The position numbers and the translations under genes were made by a program. From Pseudomonadota bacterium (GTDB lineage Bacteria; Pseudomonadota; Alphaproteobacteria; Rhodobacterales; Rhodobacteraceae), in contig JAJZVD010000006.1 in assembly GCA_021845805.1 (NCBI GenBank), positions 1 through 64,000 on the forward strand: a stretch of 64,000 nt of DNA, given 5' to 3'. The notes beneath the pieces are model-generated. The model saw only the letters and a list, made by a program, of their open reading frames with translations, was not told the DNA's origin and did no database searches. Of the stretch, positions 18,485-28,807 are shown one piece after another (position 1 is the stretch's first letter; every line of letters begins with the position of its first letter).

Positions 18485-18830
18485 GTATTGTTCCCTTATA
18501 CTGCTCTATGCCTGTTTTTTGCCACAGTGTCCGGTTTTCTCCCTTTGGAATCAACCGCTATGTGCGAATCACCCCGTTGGATATGGCCTAGCAAAGCCGA
18601 AATTTTCCAAGGAATGACTAATTTGCCTCACCTTTCTGTGTGCGAGGCCTGTTGGTTGCGCTAACCGGTCGATGGTTGCGCTAACGCCCGCAAACCCTTC
18701 TGTTCCTTTGCATATCCGGCGTGGTATAGGTCTTTCGAGGGTGCCCTGAGGGGGCCTTCGGTGCTGGATTGGCCCCCGGCGCCGTTTCTTCCATCGGATG
18801 AGCCGCGCGGACGGCTTTCGGAGCTTGCAG
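18485..18830. other. chvI-pckA divergent intergenic region
   Basis: This 346-bp gap contains no gene. It is clearly richer in A/T than its surroundings, notably 18485-18620. It should hold the promoters of chvI and pckA. Two perfect copies of a 12-bp element lie at 18654-18665 and 18674-18685. On the pckA side a possible -10 TATAGG sits at 18725-18730, but no convincing -35 is placed for it. Confidence 0.6.
18654..18685 (+). promoter_or_regulatory. Tandem operator-like repeats upstream of pckA
   Basis: The 12-mer GGTTGCGCTAAC occurs twice (18654-18665 and 18674-18685), 20 bp apart start to start, close to two helical turns. The right half GCTAAC resembles half of a LacI-family palindrome with a central CG. 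Cooperative binding of a regulator is inferred. The regulator is not identified. Confidence 0.5.
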
Positions 18831-20429
<1,599 letters not shown>

Positions 20430-20484
20430 GGGCGGGCCAGGGGGGCATCCGCCCGGCCCGTTCCCGCCTGACCGGACCAACGCC

Positions 20485-20508
20485 AGGGGCCCCCGCCGCG
20501 GGGCCCCT
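20485..20508. terminator. GC-rich hairpin between pckA and the convergent permease gene
   Basis: AGGGGCCCC pairs perfectly with GGGGCCCCT around a six-base loop. It lies 56 bp after the pckA stop and 6 bp past the convergent gene's stop, so it could serve both strands. The T tract is poor (TTGTG), so termination efficiency is uncertain. Confidence 0.5.
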
Positions 20509-20514
20509 TGTGCG

Positions 20515-21264
20515 TCAGCGGCCCAGCGCCTGCCGCATCAGGTTCAGCGCGGCCAGAACCAGCACGACCAGCGTCCAGCGGCGGAACCGGGCCGCATCGA
20601 ACCGGTCGTGCAGCCGGAAGCCCAGCCACATCCCCGCCAGCGCCGGAAGGACAAGCGCCGCCGACAGCGGCAGAGTGCGCGGGTTCAGTACCCCCGAATG
20701 CAGGTGGCCCGCCAGCAGCGTCACCGCCCCGATCAGGTAGACGACCCCCTGCACCCGGACGTTTTCGCGCTTCTCGACCCCCAGCGACAGCAACAGCGCG
20801 ATGGTCGGCGGCCCCCAGACACCGGACAGCCCGCCGTAGAAGCCGCCCACGGCGCCCGCCACCACCTCGGCCCGCGCACGGTGGCGGGGGTGGAACGCCA
20901 GGTGGCGCCCCGTCAGTTCCATCAGCGCATAGCCGACGATGGGCACCCCCAGCGCAAGCAGCAGGGCCCGTTCCGGGATCAGGGTGACAAGCTGCGACGA
21001 GATCGCGATGAAGATACTGATGGTCACGATCAGGCGCCACCAGTCCTGCACACAGCGCCAGGCGGCCCCGGGCCCGTCGCGCAGGGCCTGGAACAGGTTG
21101 GTGAAGACCGTGGGCAGGATCAGCGCCGCCAGCGCCTCTTGCGGCGGCAGAAGCGAGGCCAGGCCCGAGATCATCAGCATCGGCATCCCGAAGCCGACGG
21201 CCCCCTTCACGAAACTGGCCAGCAGCGTCACCGCCACCACGCCCACGACGATATGCGGCGCCAT
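20515..21264 (-). CDS. TauE/SafE-family (TSUP) permease
   Basis: A 249-aa inner-membrane protein with about eight helices in two repeats, of the family that exports sulfite, sulfoacetate or related organic anions. Recognisable segments are LASFVKGAVGFGMPML in repeat one and GAVGGFYGGLSGVWGPPTI in repeat two. The specific substrate cannot be read from the sequence. The ATG at 21264 has AAAGGGGGG upstream; the longer open frame beyond it runs antisense through the mcd promoter and is not coding. It is convergent with pckA and divergent from mcd. Confidence 0.85.
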   Translation of the reverse strand: MAPHIVVGVVAVTLLASFVKGAVGFGMPMLMISGLASLLPPQEALAALILPTVFTNLFQALRDGPGAAWRCVQDWWRLIVTISIFIAISSQLVTLIPERALLLALGVPIVGYALMELTGRHLAFHPRHRARAEVVAGAVGGFYGGLSGVWGPPTIALLLSLGVEKRENVRVQGVVYLIGAVTLLAGHLHSGVLNPRTLPLSAALVLPALAGMWLGFRLHDRFDAARFRRWTLVVLVLAALNLMRQALGR

Positions 21265-21366
21265 GCTGCCCCCCTTTCGGGGCGTTGTAGCGGCTGCGGG
21301 GTGCCGCCGCAGCCGAAATCCGATGCGACACTTTAGTGCGCAGCGGTGTGCCAATTGGAAATATGA

Positions 21367-21395
21367 TTGCGCTGCGGATGCGAAGGCCGTATGAC
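21367..21395 (+). promoter_or_regulatory. Candidate promoter of mcd
   Basis: TTGCGC (21367-21372) and TATGAC (21390-21395) are separated by 17 bp. Start of transcription would be near 21402, leaving a 22-nt leader with an AAGGAG site. Confidence 0.45.
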
Positions 21396-21423
21396 CATGC
21401 CGATGCAGAAGGAGCCGATTCAC

Positions 21424-23088
21424 ATGCCGCATGACGGAAGCCCCCCGCCCGCCCCGGCAACCCTGCCCGATCTTCTGGCGCTGACCGGCGCCGTGCTGCC
21501 GGACCTGGCCGCCCTGCGCCGCGCCGCCGTCGCCGCGCTGAAGGATCGGGTGGCGCCCGGCGGCCGCCTGTCGTCCGCCGCGCTCGAGGCCGAGCAATAC
21601 GCGGCCCACGGCCTGTCCTGGCTGGCCACCTACACCGAGTCGCTTGAGGCGCTGCACGACTGGGCCGCCCGGCTGGCGGCAGCCGGCACCTTCGGCGAGA
21701 TCGAGGCGCTGATCCTTCAGATCGGCTTTGGCGAATATCTGAACCAGCTATCGGGCGGCATCCCGATGAGCCAGGGCGAGGTCGCGCGCTTGCAGGACCT
21801 CGGCCTTGTCCCTGGCTTCGGCGCGGCGGCGGAAACCCTGATGGCCCGGGGCACTTCCGCCGCCGCCCGGATGCGCCTGGCGCAACTGTTGCGGGACACC
21901 CGGGGCCGCGCCACCTTCGGCGCCTCGGGCCTGGATGACGAGCTGGAGATGATCCGCGACCAGTTCCGCCGCTTTGCCGACGAGCGGGTGATCCCCTACG
22001 CGCAGGACTGGCACCTGAAGGACGAACTGATCCCGATGGAGATCATCGCGGCCCTGGCCGAGATGGGGGTCTTCGGTCTGACCATCCCCGAAGCCTATGG
22101 CGGCCTTGGTCTGTCGAAGGCCTCGATGGTGGTGGTGTCCGAAGAACTCTCGCGCGGGTACATCGGCGTGGGCAGCCTGGGAACCCGCAGCGAGATCGCG
22201 GCCGAACTGATCCTCTGCGGCGGCACCGAGGCGCAGAAGGCGCACTGGCTGCCCCGCATCGCCAGCGGGGACATCCTGCCGACCGCGGTGTTCACCGAAC
22301 CCGACACCGGCTCGGATCTGGGATCGCTGCGCACCCGCGCGGTGCCAGACGGCGGCGACTGGCGGGTGACCGGCAACAAGACCTGGATCACCCACGCCGC
22401 CCGCGCCCATGTCATGACGCTGCTGGCCCGGACAGACCCGGCCAGCACCGATTGGCGCGGCCTGTCGATGTTCCTCGCGGAAAAGACCCCGGGCAGCGAC
22501 GCTGACCCCTTCCCCACCCCCGGCATGACGGGCGGCGAGATCGAGGTGCTGGGCTATCGCGGCATGAAGGAATACGAACTGGCCTTCGACAATTTCCGCG
22601 TGTCGGGCGAAAACCTGCTGGGCGGGGTGCCGGGTCAGGGGTTCAAGCAGTTGATGCAAACCTTCGAATCCGCCCGCATCCAGACCGCGGCACGCGCGGT
22701 GGGCGTGGCCCAATCCGCGCTGGAAACCGCGCTGCAATACGCCGAAGACCGCAAGCAGTTCGGGCAGCCGCTGGTCGCCTTTCCCCGCGTGGCGGGAAAG
22801 CTTGCGATGATGGCGGTGGAAATCATGATCGCGCGCCAACTGACCTACCGCGCGGCCTGGGCGAAAGACCACGACAGACGCTGCGATCTGGAGGCCGGGA
22901 TGGCCAAGCTTCTGGGGGCGCGGGTGGCCTGGGCCGCGGCCGACAATGCGGTGCAGATCCACGGGGGCAACGGCTTCGCGCTGGAATACCGCATCAGCCG
23001 CATCCTGTGCGATGCCCGCATCCTGAACATCTTCGAGGGCGCGGCCGAGATCCAGGCCCAAGTGATCGCGCGTCGCCTGCTGGACTGA
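21424..23088 (+). CDS. mcd: (2S)-Methylsuccinyl-CoA dehydrogenase (acyl-CoA dehydrogenase family)
   Basis: A 554-aa flavoprotein. Residues about 1-165 form an N-terminal extension absent from ordinary acyl-CoA dehydrogenases (about 380 aa), and the rest is a complete dehydrogenase with TEPDTGSDLGSLRTRA and the C-terminal IHGGNGFALEYRISR and NIFEGAAEIQ, where Glu of FEG is the expected catalytic base. This extended form and the GTRSEIAAELIL block match Mcd, which oxidises methylsuccinyl-CoA to mesaconyl-CoA in the ethylmalonyl-CoA pathway for acetate assimilation. The ATG at 21424 is supported by AAGGAG 9 bp upstream. A different long acyl-CoA dehydrogenase is the alternative. Confidence 0.82.
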   Translation: MPHDGSPPPAPATLPDLLALTGAVLPDLAALRRAAVAALKDRVAPGGRLSSAALEAEQYAAHGLSWLATYTESLEALHDWAARLAAAGTFGEIEALILQIGFGEYLNQLSGGIPMSQGEVARLQDLGLVPGFGAAAETLMARGTSAAARMRLAQLLRDTRGRATFGASGLDDELEMIRDQFRRFADERVIPYAQDWHLKDELIPMEIIAALAEMGVFGLTIPEAYGGLGLSKASMVVVSEELSRGYIGVGSLGTRSEIAAELILCGGTEAQKAHWLPRIASGDILPTAVFTEPDTGSDLGSLRTRAVPDGGDWRVTGNKTWITHAARAHVMTLLARTDPASTDWRGLSMFLAEKTPGSDADPFPTPGMTGGEIEVLGYRGMKEYELAFDNFRVSGENLLGGVPGQGFKQLMQTFESARIQTAARAVGVAQSALETALQYAEDRKQFGQPLVAFPRVAGKLAMMAVEIMIARQLTYRAAWAKDHDRRCDLEAGMAKLLGARVAWAAADNAVQIHGGNGFALEYRISRILCDARILNIFEGAAEIQAQVIARRLLD

Positions 23089-23150
23089 CCCTTGAACATC
23101 CCGGTCCGGGTGCCATGTGAACTGGGATTACATGGTAACCCGGGTGCCGC

Positions 23151-24155
23151 ATGCCACAGTCCGTCCTTGTCACCGGTGCGTCCGGCTTCATCGCCAAGCG
23201 CATCGTCTTCGATCTGCTTGCGGCGGGCCACAGCGTGCGCGGCAGTTTGCGCACGCCCTCCCGCGCAGACGAGGTGCGCGCGGCGCTTTCGGCCCACGGA
23301 CTTGACGCCGAAGCGCTGGCGCGGCTGAGCTTCGTTGCGCTCGATCTGAACGCCGACACCGGCTGGGCCGAGGCGTTGCAGGGGGTGGACGCGCTGATCC
23401 ACACCGCATCGCCCTTTCCGCTGGCCCAGCCGAAAGACCCCGAAACGCTGATCCGCCCTGCGGTCGACGGCACCCTGCGCGCGCTCACGGCCGCCACGGC
23501 GTCAGGGGTCGGCCGCGTCATCCTGACCTCCTCGATGGAGGCGGTGATGCATGGCAAGACGACGGGCGCGATCACCGAGGCCGACTGGACCGACCTCACC
23601 GCGCCCACCGTCAGCGCCTACACGCAATCGAAGACGCTGGCCGAACGCGCCGCCTGGGACTACGCGGGCAGCCACCCCGGGCTGCACCTGACCGCGATCA
23701 ACCCCGGCGTGGTGCTGGGCACGCCGATGGATGGGCACACGGCCTCGTCGATCGGCGTGGTAGGGCGGTTCCTGCGCGGCAAGGACCCGATGGTGCCGGA
23801 TTTCAGCCTGCCGGTGACCGACATCGCCGATGTCTCGGCCGCGCATCTCGCGGCGCTGGAACAGCCCGCCAGCGCAGGCAACCGCTACATCGTGGCAGAC
23901 CGCTTCATGCCGGTGCCCGAACTGACCCGGACGCTGAAGGCCGCCTACCCCGATCGCCGGATTCCCACGATGACCGCGCCAAAGCCAGTGGTGCGGCTGC
24001 TGTCGCTGTTCGACCCGGAAATCCGGCTGATCCTGCCCTGGATCGGCTGGCACGCCACGGTCGACCCGGCCAGGGTCCGCGCCCTGCTCGGCCGCCCGCT
24101 GACGCCTGCGCGCGACTCGGTTCTGGCCACCGCCGCCTTTCTGACCGCGGCCTGA
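23151..24155 (+). CDS. NAD(P)-dependent epimerase/dehydratase-family reductase
   Basis: A 334-aa extended short-chain dehydrogenase resembling dihydroflavonol reductases and bacterial aldehyde reductases. The Rossmann motif is VTGASGFIAKRI (residues about 7-18), the catalytic Tyr and Lys are in AYTQSKTLAE, and the preceding LTSSMEAV holds the Ser. The N-terminal RGSLRTPSR segment suggests NADPH preference. The physiological substrate, a carbonyl compound, is unknown. It begins 62 bp after mcd in the same direction, with an inverted repeat in the gap, so cotranscription is possible but not certain. Its stop is adjacent to the stop of the convergent MFS gene. Confidence 0.8.
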   Translation: MPQSVLVTGASGFIAKRIVFDLLAAGHSVRGSLRTPSRADEVRAALSAHGLDAEALARLSFVALDLNADTGWAEALQGVDALIHTASPFPLAQPKDPETLIRPAVDGTLRALTAATASGVGRVILTSSMEAVMHGKTTGAITEADWTDLTAPTVSAYTQSKTLAERAAWDYAGSHPGLHLTAINPGVVLGTPMDGHTASSIGVVGRFLRGKDPMVPDFSLPVTDIADVSAAHLAALEQPASAGNRYIVADRFMPVPELTRTLKAAYPDRRIPTMTAPKPVVRLLSLFDPEIRLILPWIGWHATVDPARVRALLGRPLTPARDSVLATAAFLTAA

Positions 24156-25385
24156 CTATTCGCCCGCCACCGGCGCCCCGTGCGAGGGGCGGGCGACCCC
24201 CAGCCGCGGATGCAGCCGCCCCGCCAGCGCCGAGGCCGACAACAGCGCCACCCCCGCCGCCGCGAAGATGCCCGGCAACGGGGCGATCATCAGCACAAGC
24301 CAGGCCGCCCCCGGCGTCAGGATGCCCGACACGTCGCGAAAGCTGGAATAGATCGCGGCCATCTCGGTCCGCTCCGACGGTTTCACCGCCATCAGGAACG
24401 GCAGCCCGGCCGACACGTCCAGCAGCACCAGAAAGCCCGAGGCCATCGCCGTCAGCACCACCGTGGCCCAGGGCACCGGCGAGGCCAGCGCGGCCAGGCA
24501 GAATAGCGTGCCGCAGCCCAGGAAGGCCGCCCGCACGGCGCGGCGTACCGTGGCGCGCTGGACAAGGCGCAGCATCAGCGGCGTGATGTAAAGAAAGCCG
24601 TTCGACAGCGACAGCGCCATCCCGCCCAGGTCGCCGCCCAGCCCGCTTTGCACGCAGAAGATCGGCAGGTAGACCACATAGACCCACCAGCCGCAGGACC
24701 GGATCACCGCAAAGCTCCAGCCCAGCACAAGCCGCGGCTGCGTCAGGAAGCGGCCGAGATAGGCGACCGGATTGGGCGCGGGGCCCTTGGCCCGGCTGAT
24801 CTCCTTGCCATTGCCCAGCCGCAGGATCCAGAAGGTGGTCAGCAGCACGACGGCGCCGATCAGCCCGCCCACGAAAGGCGCGGGCGCCCAGAGGCTGCGA
24901 AGCCACACCCCCATCACCGGCCCCAGCGTCCACGAGGTGGCGGCATAGAGCATCTGCTTGCTCTGGCAACGGCCAAGGTCAAGCCGGGGCACATAGTCCA
25001 GCACATAGGCGTTCAGGCAGACAAAGCAGGTGACCGTGCCAAAGGCCGTCATCAGCAGGGCCAGGCCGATCGCCGTGGGCCCGCCCGAAATCGCCAGCGA
25101 CATCCCGATCATGTAGAACAGCGTGCCCAGCGTATACATCCACCGCCGCGGCACGAAGCGGGTAAGCCAGGGCACCATCAGCCCCGTCACCAGCGACCCG
25201 CAGCCCACAAAGAAGTACAGCTGCGATTCCGCCCGGGCATCGCCCAGGGCGTCATAGACCACCAGCGGCATGACAGAGATCATCAGGCCGCGGATCGCGG
25301 CCTCGATACCCGACAGCAGGGCAAAGCCCTCGACACTGGGCCCTGCCGCGTGGCGCAGGTGGATGGGTATGTAGCGCGGGGCCAT
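24156..25385 (-). CDS. MFS transporter
   Basis: A 409-aa major facilitator with about twelve helices. A central hydrophilic loop with GNGKEISRAKGPAPNP separates the two six-helix halves. Residues RFVPRRWMY occupy the loop 2-3 position where the MFS signature lies. Neither substrate nor direction can be assigned. The ATG at 25385 has GGAGGAG 10 bp upstream; an upstream start would add 19 mostly basic residues not expected for an MFS N-terminus. It is separated from recO by 88 bp. Confidence 0.82.
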   Translation of the reverse strand: MAPRYIPIHLRHAAGPSVEGFALLSGIEAAIRGLMISVMPLVVYDALGDARAESQLYFFVGCGSLVTGLMVPWLTRFVPRRWMYTLGTLFYMIGMSLAISGGPTAIGLALLMTAFGTVTCFVCLNAYVLDYVPRLDLGRCQSKQMLYAATSWTLGPVMGVWLRSLWAPAPFVGGLIGAVVLLTTFWILRLGNGKEISRAKGPAPNPVAYLGRFLTQPRLVLGWSFAVIRSCGWWVYVVYLPIFCVQSGLGGDLGGMALSLSNGFLYITPLMLRLVQRATVRRAVRAAFLGCGTLFCLAALASPVPWATVVLTAMASGFLVLLDVSAGLPFLMAVKPSERTEMAAIYSSFRDVSGILTPGAAWLVLMIAPLPGIFAAAGVALLSASALAGRLHPRLGVARPSHGAPVAGE

Positions 25386-25473
25386 GGCACCCGGTCTCCT
25401 CCGTTGCCGCATTGGCACCCGGGTCGCGCACCGCGTCTGCACCGGGCGCGACAGCGGGCGTCGTTTGCAAGCC

Positions 25474-26193
25474 TCAGGCCGCCAGCAGCGCCATCAGCCG
25501 GGCCCGCGCGGGCGGAAGGGGGCGGTGGCCCAGCGCAGGCGCCAGCCGGTGTTCGAGGAAATGCCCGGTCAGCCGCAGGCCCGCGGCCACCTCGGCCGCC
25601 GTCGCGGGCCCCTGCCCCAGCAGTGCGGGCGGCAGCGGCAGCAGGCGCGCGGCCCAGTCCCCCGCCCCCGCACGGCTGACCGCCCGCCCGCTTTTCGGCG
25701 AGACATAGGCCAGGTCATCGCGCGATCCGTTCACCGCGCAAGAGGTCAGGTCCAGCCCGAATCCGGTTTCCTCGAGCAGCAGCATTTCCCAGCGCAGATA
25801 GGCCAGCGGCCAGTCGGGCGTGGCCCCCAGCGCGTCGAACATGGCGATCGAGGCGGCATAAAGCGCGGGGTGCGGTTCGCGTTCCGGCAGCGCGAAGGAC
25901 AGAAGCGCCGCCACAGCATTGAGCCCGGCCAGCGCCAGCCGGTCTGACAGGATCGCGCCCGCGCGGCCTTTCAGCGGCTCGACGGTGAAGGCGCCGATAT
26001 GTTCATCCAGCCGCGCCCGCCAGGCCAGCGCAAGCTGCGCCCCGGGCTGAAGCACCGGCGCGATGCGGCGCGAGCCGCCGCCGCGCACCACCCCCGCATG
26101 GCGGCCGTGCGTTTCGGTGAACACCTCGATGATCGCGGCGCTTTCCCCGTGCCCGCGCACGGACAGAAGCACGCCTTCGTCCCGCCATTCCAT
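25474..26193 (-). CDS. recO: DNA repair protein RecO
   Basis: A 239-aa recombination mediator that anneals single-stranded DNA and helps load RecA in the RecFOR pathway. The N-terminal OB fold begins [17 protein letters not shown], typical of alphaproteobacterial RecO, and is followed by a helical domain. No zinc-type cysteine cluster is seen, also normal for this group. There is no ribosome binding site; a promoter-like element ends 7 bp before the ATG, so a leaderless transcript is possible in addition to read-through from era. Confidence 0.92.
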   Translation of the reverse strand: MEWRDEGVLLSVRGHGESAAIIEVFTETHGRHAGVVRGGGSRRIAPVLQPGAQLALAWRARLDEHIGAFTVEPLKGRAGAILSDRLALAGLNAVAALLSFALPEREPHPALYAASIAMFDALGATPDWPLAYLRWEMLLLEETGFGLDLTSCAVNGSRDDLAYVSPKSGRAVSRAGAGDWAARLLPLPPALLGQGPATAAEVAAGLRLTGHFLEHRLAPALGHRPLPPARARLMALLAA

Positions 26194-26200
26194 GCGGCCG

Positions 26201-26230
26201 AGTATGCGTGCGCCCCGCGCGCCCCGGCAA
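26201..26230 (-). promoter_or_regulatory. Candidate internal promoter of recO, leaderless
   Basis: On the minus strand TTGCCG (26230-26225) and CATACT (26206-26201) are separated by 18 bp, and only 7 bp lie between the -10 box and the recO ATG. Confidence 0.4.
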
Positions 26231-26234
26231 GGGC

Positions 26235-26567
26235 TCAGTCGGACAGGCCCTCTTCCTCCAGCAGGGTGCGGCCTCGGCGGTCTTCCACCTCGATCACCCA
26301 GAGGTCGGAGTCGAACCGGCGCTGGCGGGCGATGGCGGCATCCACCTCGGCCTCGGGCCCCGCGGCCAGCACCACCCAGGCGCGCGCGCCGCTGGCCAGA
26401 TCGAAGCTGCGCTGGAAGGCCCGCGCGCTGCCGTCCAGCGGCACCTGCTTCACCAGCACGGCCCCCGCGGTGTCGTCGCCATGCGCCACGACATAGGCCG
26501 GAATATCGGCGAACCGCAGCCGGGCCAGGTAGGCATCCACCCAGAACCGCGCCGTCAGCCGGGTCAC
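26235..26567 (-). CDS. DUF1491 family protein
   Basis: A 110-aa protein of unknown function found in many alphaproteobacteria beside era and recO. It begins [17 protein letters not shown] and ends in an acidic tail, EEEGLSD. No catalytic motif or membrane segment is visible. The start is GTG at 26567, overlapping the era stop as GTGA, which indicates translational coupling. A longer in-frame extension into era is shadow. The association with era and recO suggests a role in RNA or DNA processing, but this is inference only. Confidence 0.85.
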   Translation of the reverse strand: MTRLTARFWVDAYLARLRFADIPAYVVAHGDDTAGAVLVKQVPLDGSARAFQRSFDLASGARAWVVLAAGPEAEVDAAIARQRRFDSDLWVIEVEDRRGRTLLEEEGLSD

Positions 26568-27478
26568 TTGGGGTTGCCGTCCTTGAAGTCGAGCCCCATT
26601 TCCGAATACCGCTCGGCCTCTTCTTCCCAGTCGGGGCGAACCTTCACCTGCAGGAACAGATGGACGGGGCGTTCCAGAAACACGGCGAGTTCCGCGCGCG
26701 ACGCGGTCGAGATGGCCTTGATCGTCTCGCCCCCCTTGCCCAGCACGATCCCCTTGTGCCCGTCGCGGGCGACATAGATCACCTGGTCGATGCGGGTCGA
26801 GCCGTCCTCGCGGTCGGTCCATTGCTCGGTTTCGACCGTCAGCTGGTAGGGCAGTTCCTCGTGCAGACGCAGGGTCAGCTTTTCCCGGGTGATCTCGGCG
26901 GCGATCGCGCGCATCGGTACGTCGGCGATCTGGTCTTCGGGGTAGAACCAGGCGTGTTCGGGCAACTGCCCCGCCAGCCAGCTGCGCAGGTCGTTCACCC
27001 CGTGCCCCCGCTCGGCCGAGATCATGAAGGTCTTTTCGAAGGAAAAGGCGGCATTCATCTCCTCGGCCAAGGCCAGCAGCGTTTCGGCCTTGACCCGGTC
27101 GATCTTGTTGATGGCCAGCGCCACGCGCTGCCCCTGCGGCAGGCGTTCCTTCAGCGCGTCAAGGATGGCACGGACCCCCTCGGTCAGGCCGCGATGGGCC
27201 TCGATCAGCAGCACGATGATGTCGGCATCCGCCGCCCCGCCCCAGGCCGCCGCAACCATCGCCCGGTCCAGCCGCCGCCGCGGCCGGAACAGGCCCGGCG
27301 TGTCGACGAACACGATCTGCGTCTGGCCCTCCATGCAGATCCCCCGGATGCGCGACCGGGTCGTCTGCACCTTGTGCGTGACGATGGAAACCTTGGCCCC
27401 CACCATCCGGTTCAGCAGGGTCGATTTCCCGGCATTCGGTTCGCCGATCAGGGCGACAAAGCCTGCGCGTTTGGTCAT
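26564..27478 (-). CDS. era: GTPase Era
   Basis: A 304-aa essential GTPase that binds the 3' end of 16S rRNA and helps 30S subunit assembly. The P-loop is GEPNAGKST near residue 11, the DTPGLF switch II and NKID specificity motif follow, and a C-terminal KH domain spans about residues 210-295 with [16 protein letters not shown] lies 5 bp before the ATG. In most relatives era directly follows rnc; here they are separated by 648 bp carrying an opposite-strand nuclease gene. Confidence 0.97.
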   Translation of the reverse strand: MTKRAGFVALIGEPNAGKSTLLNRMVGAKVSIVTHKVQTTRSRIRGICMEGQTQIVFVDTPGLFRPRRRLDRAMVAAAWGGAADADIIVLLIEAHRGLTEGVRAILDALKERLPQGQRVALAINKIDRVKAETLLALAEEMNAAFSFEKTFMISAERGHGVNDLRSWLAGQLPEHAWFYPEDQIADVPMRAIAAEITREKLTLRLHEELPYQLTVETEQWTDREDGSTRIDQVIYVARDGHKGIVLGKGGETIKAISTASRAELAVFLERPVHLFLQVKVRPDWEEEAERYSEMGLDFKDGNPK

Positions 27479-27597
27479 GCGTATCTCTTGGCTGCGATCG
27501 TGGAGGCATAGCGGAAACCTCGGCCAGAGACCAGACTCGACATCAAGGGCCAGCCATCGGCATAAAATGAACCTATATCGTTCGATGTCAGTGGGTT

Positions 27598-28122
27598 TTG
27601 TCCGTGTTTCTTCGACTTATAAGGATCTTTTTCCAAAGCGCCGAACGGAGCGAACGACGTCGGACCCTTTCTGCAATCGTCGAGACGGACTCCGGCACGC
27701 TCATCTCGGTCAGCTCTGTCGTCGCGCGCGAGACCCGTGGCGCTGTTCTGCGTGGCCCGGCTTGGGTCATAGACGGCGACACCATTATGATCGACAAGGT
27801 TCAGATCCGGCTCGCGGGTATCGATGCTCCAGAACTGGATCATCCGTACGGGAAGACAGCACGCAGCGCGATGATGCGCCTGTGCCGCGGTCAGACCATC
27901 ACGGCGCGCTTCCTGGGCGAGTTGAGCCATGATCGCGGCGTTGCGGTCTGTACTCTTTCTGACGGACGCGATCTCGCCGAGGAATTGGTAAAACTCGGGC
28001 TCGCCATCGACTGGCCCAAATACTCTGGCGGGCGCTACCGGGTGTTCGAGCCACCGGGCATAAGACGGAAGCTGTGGCGCTGCGAGGCAAGGCAGCGCGG
28101 TCGAATGCCGCCGAAGGTCTGA
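27598..28122 (+). CDS. Thermonuclease (SNase-like) family protein
   Basis: A protein of about 174 aa with the staphylococcal-nuclease fold. The conserved core is VIDGDTI, RLAGIDAPEL and GRDLAEELVKLGLAI, followed by KYSGGRY. The catalytic Asp and Glu positions appear present in these blocks. The start is uncertain: no in-frame ATG exists before the core, and the first options are TTG at 27598 or GTG at 27604. No signal peptide is obvious. It lies on the opposite strand between rnc and era and has visibly lower GC than its neighbours, so it looks like an insertion. Its stop is 4 bp from the rnc stop. Confidence 0.72.
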   Translation: MSVFLRLIRIFFQSAERSERRRTLSAIVETDSGTLISVSSVVARETRGAVLRGPAWVIDGDTIMIDKVQIRLAGIDAPELDHPYGKTARSAMMRLCRGQTITARFLGELSHDRGVAVCTLSDGRDLAEELVKLGLAIDWPKYSGGRYRVFEPPGIRRKLWRCEARQRGRMPPKV

Positions 28123-28126
28123 TGTC

Positions 28127-28807
28127 TCAGCCGCCCATCCGCGCCAGCAGCGCCCGGGCCGCCATCTGTTCCGCCTGCCGCTTCGAGCCGGCCTGCGCGG
28201 TCTCGGTCTCGCCCGAGGCAAGCCGCACCTCGACGGTGAACTGCGGCGCGTGGTCGGGGCCGCTGCGGTCGCGCTCGGCATAGACCGGCGGCGTCTGGCC
28301 GCGGGCCTGTGCCCATTCCTGCAACGCGGTCTTGGCGTCGCGGGCGTCGGGCTCCACCCGCGCGATCCGGTCGCCCCACAGCCGCAGCACCAGCGCCCGC
28401 GCCACCTCGAACCCGCCATCGAGGTAGACGGCCGCGATCACCGCCTCCATCGCGTCGCCCAACAGCGCCTCTTTCCGCCGCCCGCCCGACATCATCTCGG
28501 ATCGGCCCAGCTTCAGCACCTCGCCCAGCCCGATGCCGCGCGCCACGTCGGCGCAGGTTTCCTTGCGCACCAGCGCGTTGAAGCGAGGGGCAAGCTGCCC
28601 TTCCGTCGCGTCAAGGTCGGCGGCCAGCAGCGCCTCGGCCATCACGAGGCCGAGCACCCGGTCGCCCAGGAACTCCAGCCGCTGGTTGTCGGGCCGCGAG
28701 GGTGACGACAGCGACGAATGGGTGACCGCGCGCACCAGAAGCTCGGGCCGCGCGAAGCTGTGGCCAAGCCTGGCCGCGAAGGCCTGGAGATCGACGGCCA
28801 GCTTCAC
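28127..28807 (-). CDS. rnc: Ribonuclease III
   Basis: A 226-aa double-strand-specific endoribonuclease that processes rRNA precursors and regulatory RNAs. The nuclease signature [18 protein letters not shown] is intact (residues about 44-61) and a second acidic site is in [17 protein letters not shown]. The C-terminal dsRNA-binding domain ends in [15 protein letters not shown]. The start overlaps the lepB stop by 4 bp. Downstream era has been separated from it by the SNase-like gene, whose stop lies 4 bp beyond the rnc stop. Confidence 0.96.
   Translation of the reverse strand: MKLAVDLQAFAARLGHSFARPELLVRAVTHSSLSSPSRPDNQRLEFLGDRVLGLVMAEALLAADLDATEGQLAPRFNALVRKETCADVARGIGLGEVLKLGRSEMMSGGRRKEALLGDAMEAVIAAVYLDGGFEVARALVLRLWGDRIARVEPDARDAKTALQEWAQARGQTPPVYAERDRSGPDHAPQFTVEVRLASGETETAQAGSKRQAEQMAARALLARMGG

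Noticed and set aside
27475-28419. Minus-strand open frame spanning the rnc-era gap
   Set aside because: It starts inside rnc in the wrong frame and runs antisense to the SNase-like gene. The SNase motifs on the plus strand are better support.
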